Positions 1-7,135 of a stretch of 7,135 bases of DNA are shown here, in pieces (positions within the stretch are counted from its first letter, which is position 1; each line of letters opens with the position of its first letter). The notes beneath the pieces were generated by a model. That model saw only the letters and a program-made list of their open reading frames with translations. It had not been told where the DNA came from and did not search any database. A program made the position numbers and the translations under genes. The stretch covers positions 1 through 7,135 of the forward strand of contig JAGOGU010000072.1 of the NCBI GenBank assembly GCA_017996515.1, in the 5' to 3' direction. The stretch is from Allobrachymonas sp. (lineage in GTDB: Bacteria > Pseudomonadota > Gammaproteobacteria > Burkholderiales > Burkholderiaceae_C).

Positions 1-105
1 GCGTTCCTGGCTGCGTTTTTGGCCAGCGCCTTGTTTGATGCGGGTTGCGCCTGGCAGGGGTTTGGTGGCCTTGCGATCGGCTTCGGTAACAATTTTGTTG
101 CCCAT
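1..105 (-). CDS. Hypothetical small basic protein, N-terminal 35 codons only
   Basis: An open minus-strand frame begins at the ATG at 105 and runs off the window edge, so only 35 residues are seen. The start is supported by a Shine-Dalgarno-like CAGGA about 7 nt upstream. The visible part begins MGNKIVTEADRKATK and is rich in Lys, Arg, Gln and Gly, with no hydrophobic stretch, so it looks soluble and basic, possibly nucleic-acid binding (inference only). I do not recognise the family. It lies 110 bp downstream of the DUF2007-type gene on the same strand. A TATCAT -10-like hexamer (minus strand, 149-154) occurs in that gap without a convincing -35, so it may have its own weak promoter or be read through from argC. 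Confidence 0.55.
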   Translation of the reverse strand, partial: MGNKIVTEADRKATKPLPGATRIKQGAGQKRSQER

Positions 106-215
106 GATGATTCCTGAAAGAATAATGGATTGACTGAAAAAACCCTTAATGATACCTGATTGGCGCTTGGCCCGCGCCTGATATGCGTTTGTGCCGGGCT
201 TGCGTGGGCAGGAAA

Positions 216-524
216 TCAGGAAGTTGTTGTTTGATTGTCGAAATTTTCATCATCGCGCAAGGTGAATTCGCCTCGCTCAAACGCAGCCAGTAAATCCAAA
301 GCCTGCTGTACCTGCGATTGCGGCACGCGGATTTTGGCGCCACCCAATGCTAGCGTGAGCGGTGACAGTATCTGCACGAGGGAGGTGTCGCCTGCTTCGG
401 CCTGTATGCCGCAGTGCTGCAAAAAATGGGTCAGCAGGTGCGCATGGGTGGGTGTCAGGTCACGTTTCAGGATGACCATGTCTCCCGTGCCGGGTGTTGC
501 ATCAGGCGCTTGGGGCATGTGCAT
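216..524 (-). CDS. DUF2007-type putative signal-transducing protein
   Basis: This 102-residue soluble protein resembles the small DUF2007 proteins (named 'putative signal transducing protein' in Pfam), whose biochemical role is unknown. From residue 16 it shows the family layout: a first strand (MVILKRDL), a helix that reads THAHLLTHFLQHCGI, a middle strand region, the strand AKIRVP, and a last helix SQVQQALDLLAAFERG. The C-terminal tail is acidic (RDDENFD). No signal peptide or membrane segment is present. I chose the ATG at 524 because AAGAGG lies 9 nt before it. The ATG at 518 and the one at 479 (Met16) are possible, but the purine-rich stretch before 479 is only 2 nt from it, which is too close. 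It starts 29 bp after the argC stop, so it is probably co-transcribed with argC; nothing ties it to arginine synthesis. The family call rests on pattern recognition and is moderately sure. Confidence 0.7.
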   Translation of the reverse strand: MHMPQAPDATPGTGDMVILKRDLTPTHAHLLTHFLQHCGIQAEAGDTSLVQILSPLTLALGGAKIRVPQSQVQQALDLLAAFERGEFTLRDDENFDNQTTTS

Positions 525-553
525 GGCTGCAAACCTCTTGAGGCAGCAGGGAC

Positions 554-1474
554 TTACAACCCCAGCATCAGCATCAGGTTCTGCACGGCGGCGCCGCTAG
601 CGCCTTTGCCTAGGTTGTCCAGCCGCGCGGTGCACACGGCGTGGAACAGATCGTCGTTGCCGTGCACGCGAACTTCAAGCAGATTGGTGTTTTTGAGCGC
701 CACGGCATCGAGCTTGCCGTCGGCCGGGGCGTCTTCCAGCTTGACCCAGCCCTTGCCGCGGTAGTGGTTTTCGTAAACGGCGTGCAGGTCTTGCAGGCGC
801 GGGCGATCGGGCAGGGTGTCGAGGTGCAGGGGCAGTTGCACGATCATGCCTTGGTCAAAATTGCCCACGCTGGGTGTAAACAACGGGCGGCGTTTCAGCC
901 CGGTATGGGCCACGATTTCGGGGATGTGCTTGTGGTTCAGCCCCAGTGCGTACAGTTCGTAGGCTGGGGCGTTGCCATGCTCGTAGGCTTCGATCATTTG
1001 CCGCCCACCGCCGGAGTAACCACTGACTGCGGGCAGGGTCACGGGGTGGTCGGCTGGCAGGATGCCGGCATCAATCAGCGGGCGAATCAGGGCGATAGCG
1101 CCGGTGGCATAACAGCCGGGGTTGGCCACCCGCTCGGCGCTGCGAATGGCCTCTGCCTGGCCTGCGCACAGCTCCGGAAAGCCATAGACCCAGCCGGGCG
1201 CCACGCGGTGTGCGGTCGAGGCGTCGATGATGCGCGGCTTGTTGCCCGGCATGGCATCGATCAGGGCGACCGATTCGCGCGCGGCATCGTCATGCAGGCA
1301 GAGAATGACGACATCGGCCTGCGCCATCAGCGCCTGCTTGGCGGCAGGGTCTTTGCGCAGGGCGGGGTCGATGCTCAACAGCTCGATGCCTGCCATGGAT
1401 TGCAGGCGATCGCGAATTTGCAGGCCGGTGGTGCCAGCTTCGCCGTCGATGAATATGCGGTGCGTCTGTTTCAT
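554..1474 (-). CDS. argC: N-acetyl-gamma-glutamyl-phosphate reductase, type 2
   Basis: ArgC makes N-acetylglutamate 5-semialdehyde from N-acetylglutamyl phosphate with NADPH, the third step of arginine synthesis, in the cytoplasm. The 306-residue product matches the short type-2 class (about 310 residues). The N-terminal nucleotide-binding motif [14 protein letters not shown] spans about residues 7-20, the catalytic cysteine is Cys121 in [10 protein letters not shown], a Gly-rich [10 protein letters not shown] follows, and [10 protein letters not shown] carries the conserved histidines. I chose the ATG at 1474 because it gives the family-typical start [11 protein letters not shown], with a weak CAGG 7-10 nt upstream. 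The frame could extend to a TTG at 1507, but that adds 11 unconserved residues and has no ribosome site. The gene is divergent from sucC and heads a probable two- or three-gene minus-strand operon. No truncation or missing key residue is seen. Confidence 0.95.
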   Translation of the reverse strand: MKQTHRIFIDGEAGTTGLQIRDRLQSMAGIELLSIDPALRKDPAAKQALMAQADVVILCLHDDAARESVALIDAMPGNKPRIIDASTAHRVAPGWVYGFPELCAGQAEAIRSAERVANPGCYATGAIALIRPLIDAGILPADHPVTLPAVSGYSGGGRQMIEAYEHGNAPAYELYALGLNHKHIPEIVAHTGLKRRPLFTPSVGNFDQGMIVQLPLHLDTLPDRPRLQDLHAVYENHYRGKGWVKLEDAPADGKLDAVALKNTNLLEVRVHGNDDLFHAVCTARLDNLGKGASGAAVQNLMLMLGL

Positions 1475-1607
1475 GGGGGAGCCTGATGGCGGGGTTGCCG
1501 TGTTCAATCAATGGAAGGGGCACAGTGGCTATTCGCTTGCCATAGCTGCTTGAGGTACATGCAACAAGGCGTGGCGCAGGCGGGTGAAAAGCACACGTGA
1601 GCAAAGA

Positions 1608-1635
1608 TTGCCATGTTACAGTACTCGGCTATTTT
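1608..1635 (+). promoter_or_regulatory. Candidate sigma-70 promoter for sucCD
   Basis: TTGCCA (1608-1613, 5 of 6 to the -35 consensus) and TATTTT (1630-1635, 4 of 6 to the -10) are separated by 16 bp. Transcription would start near 1642 and leave a leader of about 100 nt before sucC. This is the best match in the divergent region on this strand; it is prediction by eye only. Confidence 0.45.
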
Positions 1636-1676
1636 TTAACGGATTCCATCAGGAGTTGGCTGCAACACGGTGTGCA

Positions 1677-1690
1677 TGCATGGTGCATGG
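1677..1690 (+). repeat. Tandem TGCATGG repeat in the sucC leader
   Basis: Two perfect adjacent copies of TGCATGG lie at 1677-1683 and 1684-1690, directly after TGTGCA. They sit between the candidate promoter and the leader hairpin. They could be a regulator or RNA-binding site or simple replication slippage; the sequence does not decide. Confidence 0.6.
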
Positions 1691-1722
1691 CAGGTGTTGC
1701 CTGGTGCCAGACGCCTGTTTTT
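1691..1722 (+). terminator. Terminator-like hairpin in the sucC leader
   Basis: CAGGTGTT (1691-1698) can pair with GACGCCTG (1710-1717) over 8 bp, including two G-U pairs, around an 11-nt loop, and is followed at once by TTTTT (1718-1722). It ends 23 nt before the sucC ATG. Competing shorter stems exist in the same stretch (TGGCA 1688-1692 with TGCCA 1705-1709; CTGG with CCAG at 1701-1710). It could be a transcription attenuator or simply stop read-through from upstream. The stem is only moderately strong. Confidence 0.35.
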
Positions 1723-1745
1723 GTTCCAGTCGGAGAACCTATTCC

Positions 1746-3899
<2,154 letters not shown>

Positions 3900-3923
3900 T
3901 CGGCACTTACAAGAGTTATCGCT

Positions 3924-4817
<894 letters not shown>

Positions 4818-4930
4818 GCGCAATCCAGGTCAAAAATGCTCTGTGACTGAGGCGCCTGCCTTGCAACCGATCATTCGTGTACGTTTGTTTTGTCAAATTG
4901 ATGAGAATGAACGGTTATTGCTTCATTTCC

Positions 4931-4958
4931 ATGTCAAAACATGCGGTATTCGTAAAAT
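4931..4958 (+). promoter_or_regulatory. Candidate promoter for the FHA/CHASE2 genes
   Basis: The 241-bp gap 4818-5058 is more AT-rich than its surroundings and holds no convincing gene. ATGTCA (4931-4936, 4 of 6) and TAAAAT (4953-4958, 5 of 6) are 16 bp apart and would start a transcript about 95 nt before the FHA gene. An alternative -35, TTGTCA at 4890-4895, has only a poor -10 partner. No intrinsic terminator for sucCD was found in the gap, so read-through from sucD remains possible. Confidence 0.35.
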
Positions 4959-5058
4959 ATCCATTTTTTATATCTCGTCCCAGGGGTGGGCATGCTGTTT
5001 TTATCGGGGATGGAGGCTGGGTATTGTCAATGTCTGTTTTGTACACAAGGGTTGAGAC

Positions 5059-5652
5059 ATGGCCAAGCTGATTATTTCGCTGGACGGCGTGACTGTGCGC
5101 GAGGTGGTGCTGGACAAAGACCATATCTCGCTGGGGCGCAGGCCGTATAACCACATCGTTCTGGATAATCTGGCGGTCAGTGGCGACCACGCCATTTTTC
5201 AGTATGTCGATGACACCTTCTATGTGGAAGACGTCAATAGCACCAACGGCACATCGGTCAATGGCGTCAAGATCAAACGGCAGCAGCTGTGGCATGGCGA
5301 CATCATCGGTATCGCCAAATTCCGCCTGCGTTTTGACTTCCCGCAGGAAGAGGAGCGCGTGCCGCTGCAGGTAACAGGCGTGCTCAACAGTTCGATACGG
5401 GTGATTTCCGGTCCATCGGCTGGGCGTACGGTCAAGCTGAGCAAAGCGGTGACCACGCTGGGCAAACCCGGTGTTGCGGTTGCCAGCATCACCCGGCGGG
5501 CAGAAAGCTTCGTGCTGCGTTATATCGAAGGCTCGCGCCCGTTGACCTGCAATGGCAATATCGTTGCCGCACGCGAGCATATTCTGGTCAACGGCGATGA
5601 AATCGATTTGGCAGGCGTGCAAATGTGCTTCGAGCAGCGATTTGATGCCTGA
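5059..5652 (+). CDS. FHA-domain protein with a second, degenerate FHA unit
   Basis: FHA domains bind phosphothreonine peptides, so this 197-residue soluble protein is probably a reader or adaptor in Ser/Thr phospho-signalling. The first unit (about residues 3-95) has all hallmark residues: Gly26-Arg27 in SLGRR, Ser41 and His44 in VSGDHAIF, and Asn63-Gly64 plus Asn68-Gly69 in STNGTSVNG. The second unit (about 112-195) keeps the strand layout (IRVISGPSAGRTVKL, TLGKPG, VNGDEIDLAG) but lacks the GR and SxxH residues, so it probably does not bind phosphothreonine and may be structural. No signal peptide or membrane segment is seen. The ATG at 5059 is firm: AAGGG lies about 7 nt upstream and an in-frame TGA stands at 5053. 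The next gene, a CHASE2 sensor, follows after 87 bp on the same strand, suggesting a shared function. Confidence 0.92.
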   Translation: MAKLIISLDGVTVREVVLDKDHISLGRRPYNHIVLDNLAVSGDHAIFQYVDDTFYVEDVNSTNGTSVNGVKIKRQQLWHGDIIGIAKFRLRFDFPQEEERVPLQVTGVLNSSIRVISGPSAGRTVKLSKAVTTLGKPGVAVASITRRAESFVLRYIEGSRPLTCNGNIVAAREHILVNGDEIDLAGVQMCFEQRFDA

Positions 5653-5661
5653 TGGCTGGCT

Positions 5662-5710
5662 CGCCTGCTCGCGCTTGCGTTGGGCGAGTAGCCGTTTGGC
5701 CGAGCGGGCG
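5662..5710 (+). other. Alternative hairpins between the FHA and CHASE2 genes
   Basis: CGCCTGCTCG (5662-5671) can pair with CGAGCGGGCG (5701-5710) over 10 bp with one G-U pair and a 29-nt loop. A competing smaller stem pairs CTCGCC (5660-5665) with GGCGAG (5683-5688). The two share the left arm, so they exclude each other. A T-rich stretch (5723-5730) comes 12 nt after the larger stem, too far for a standard terminator. It may tune expression of the CHASE2 gene or be a chance result of high GC. Confidence 0.3.
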
Positions 5711-5739
5711 TCTGGTGCCATGTTCTTTTTGATGTGCGT

Positions 5740-7135
5740 ATGAGTGATGCTGCGCCTGCCGCTTCCTGGTTGCAAAAGCTGTTGCGCACGCTGAATGTGC
5801 GGCGTTGGTCGTTGGCGGCCTTTTTGCGCAGCACGGTCATTCTGCTGCCTTTGTGTGTCACGTTGCCTTCGGTGTTGGGGCTGGCGGAATTTGAGCTCAT
5901 CGACCGGATGGAGCAGCGCATTTACGACCGCAGATTGCGCTGGTTTGACAGCACGGATCAGCCGGACGAGCGCATCGTCATCATCGATGTGGACGAAGCC
6001 AGTTTGAAACAGTACGGGCGCTGGCCGTGGCGGCGCGGCGTGCTGGCGCGGCTGAGCACCGAACTGCTGCAACGCCAGCAAGTGGCTTTGTTGGGCTTTG
6101 ATATGTTGTTTTCCGAGCCCGAAGACGATGCCTATGCAGATCTTCAGCAACTGCTGCAAAACACCCCCAACCCACAATCAGTGGATCACGAATGGCTGCA
6201 GCGGCTCAACGCGTTGACGCGCAACGATGCGCAACTGATCGATAGCTTGCGCGGCCAGCCGGTGGTGCTGGGCTACTATTTTTCCTCCAACCGCGACAGC
6301 GGGCGAACGGGCAGCCTGCCCATATCGCTGAACGTGAAGCAGGAGCAATCCGCAGGCATTGCGGGGCTGCCGCTGATGGAAGGCTATACGGCCAATATGC
6401 CCGCCTTGGCGACGGCTGCGCCTGCAGGCGGTTTCATGAATGCCTTGACCGATAGCGACGGCGCCTTGCGCAGTGTGCCCTTGCTGGCGCAACTGCATGT
6501 ACAAGGCGAGGGCAGCCGCTACTACCCCTCGCTGTCTTTGGCGATGTTTTTGACCCTGCTGGGGCAGACCGATGTGCAGCTGGAGCCTGTTGGTGGCGGC
6601 GCGGTTTCTTCTGCTCAGAACCCGTTGCATTTGGGCGGTTTGTCGTTGCGCCAGGGCAAGGATGTGCTGTACTTGCACACCGATATCCACGGCTCGGTGC
6701 TGGTGCCGTTTCGCAGCAAGGGCGGGCAAGAAGATGGGCGGTTTCGCTATGTTTCTGCCGCCGATGTGCTGAGCGGCAAGTTGCAAGCCGGGCAGTTGCA
6801 GGGCAAGGTGGCGCTGCTGGGGACCTCGGCGCCGGGCTTGCGCGATTTGCGCGTCACGCCTGTCAACCACTCATATCCCGGTGTGGAGGTGCATGCCTCG
6901 CTGCTGTCGGCCATGCTGGACGGCCGCTTCATTTATGTGCCCGATTACGCGCGTGGGTATGCACTGGTGTCGGTTTTTCTGGTATCGGCCGTGCTGCTGA
7001 TGATGTTGCCGCGCATGGGGGCTGCGGGCGCATGGTTTTTGTGTGTGGGTTTGATGTTGGTGATGACGGGCATCAATGCCTGGGCCTATGTGCAGGCGCA
7101 TGTGGCGCTGCCTTTGGCCGCCAGTCTGGTGACGG
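5740..7135 (+). CDS. CHASE2-domain membrane sensor protein, C-terminus beyond window
   Basis: The frame stays open from 5740 to the window end (465 codons plus 1 base). CHASE2 is an extracytoplasmic sensor domain found in front of adenylate/guanylate cyclases, Ser/Thr kinases, phosphatases or histidine kinases; the ligand is generally unknown. A membrane segment lies at about residues 29-48 (RSTVILLPLCVTLPSVLGL). The CHASE2 region runs about 52-395, with ERIVIIDVDEASLKQYGRWPW (about 77-97), LLGFDMLFSEPE, and the closing LLGTSAPGLRDLRVTPVN and PGVEVHASLL. Further membrane segments follow at about 406-423 and 428-447, and a third begins near 454. The output domain is not visible, so the enzyme class is open; the neighbouring FHA protein favours a link to phospho-signalling. 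The ATG at 5740 is chosen as the first ATG after an in-frame TAG at 5689. It lacks a good ribosome site, and a GTG at 5734 is an alternative. Confidence 0.88.
   Translation, partial: MSDAAPAASWLQKLLRTLNVRRWSLAAFLRSTVILLPLCVTLPSVLGLAEFELIDRMEQRIYDRRLRWFDSTDQPDERIVIIDVDEASLKQYGRWPWRRGVLARLSTELLQRQQVALLGFDMLFSEPEDDAYADLQQLLQNTPNPQSVDHEWLQRLNALTRNDAQLIDSLRGQPVVLGYYFSSNRDSGRTGSLPISLNVKQEQSAGIAGLPLMEGYTANMPALATAAPAGGFMNALTDSDGALRSVPLLAQLHVQGEGSRYYPSLSLAMFLTLLGQTDVQLEPVGGGAVSSAQNPLHLGGLSLRQGKDVLYLHTDIHGSVLVPFRSKGGQEDGRFRYVSAADVLSGKLQAGQLQGKVALLGTSAPGLRDLRVTPVNHSYPGVEVHASLLSAMLDGRFIYVPDYARGYALVSVFLVSAVLLMMLPRMGAAGAWFLCVGLMLVMTGINAWAYVQAHVALPLAASLVT

Noticed and set aside
162..178. GGCGC/GCGCC stem after the DUF2007-type gene as a terminator
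   Set aside because: Only 5 bp, and the nearest T-run on the minus strand is well over 10 nt away, so it does not look like an intrinsic terminator.
641..1486. A 281-codon plus-strand frame opposite argC
   Set aside because: It is codon-aligned antisense of a clear argC; the argC reading has catalytic motifs and this one has none.
1584..1745. N-terminal extension of SucC by up to 54 residues
   Set aside because: MKIHEYQGK is the conserved SucC start and has its own ribosome site. The extension is Cys- and Arg-rich, unconserved in appearance, and overlaps the candidate promoter.
4843..5055. A 70-codon frame in the gap between sucD and the FHA gene
   Set aside because: It needs a non-ATG start, has no ribosome site, an odd Cys/Trp/Phe-rich product, and lies over the AT-rich promoter-like stretch.
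5030..5071. A 13-codon leader peptide overlapping the FHA start, with GGAGG at 5012-5016
   Set aside because: Spacing of 13 nt is long, and a frame this short is expected by chance; kept only as a remote possibility of translational coupling.
4915..6177. A 420-codon minus-strand frame opposite the FHA and CHASE2 genes
   Set aside because: It is in the same codon-on-codon phase as both sense genes, with the same explanation, and has a Gln/His/Arg-rich product lacking any family resemblance.

Overview
The window looks like chromosomal DNA of a GC-rich beta-proteobacterium, most likely of the order Burkholderiales. This is inferred from the SucC and SucD wording, the short type-2 ArgC, and an FHA/CHASE2 gene pair. 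I cannot name a genus. No tRNA, rRNA, insertion sequence, CRISPR array or phage gene is visible.

The left part is on the minus strand. It holds argC (arginine biosynthesis), then 29 bp later a small DUF2007-type protein, and at the window edge the first 35 codons of a small basic protein I do not recognise. A 271-bp divergent region separates argC from the rightward genes. It contains a plausible promoter, a perfect tandem 7-mer repeat and a terminator-like hairpin shortly before the sucC start.

The centre is on the plus strand and holds sucC and sucD, the beta and alpha subunits of succinyl-CoA synthetase (TCA cycle), 24 bp apart. The sucC gene is the main surprise. After a complete SucC of about 386 residues the frame stays open for another 331 codons. 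These encode an Ala-rich linker, one transmembrane helix, two BON-like units and a C-terminal OmpA-type peptidoglycan-binding domain. As read, a soluble TCA-cycle enzyme is fused to an inner-membrane anchor with a cell-wall-binding tail, giving a 717-residue protein. SucD is normal and keeps its phospho-histidine.

The right part, after a 241-bp AT-richer gap, is a signalling pair on the plus strand: an FHA-domain protein with one canonical and one degenerate FHA unit, and a CHASE2-domain membrane sensor whose effector domain lies beyond the window. OmpA/BON proteins, FHA proteins and CHASE2 proteins all fit envelope or Ser/Thr phospho-signalling. One reading is therefore that the OmpA part of the fusion was once a separate first gene of this right-hand module and became joined to sucC. 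That is inference. What the sequence shows directly is one uninterrupted frame, with all catalytic SucC residues I can check and all OmpA peptidoglycan-contact residues in place.
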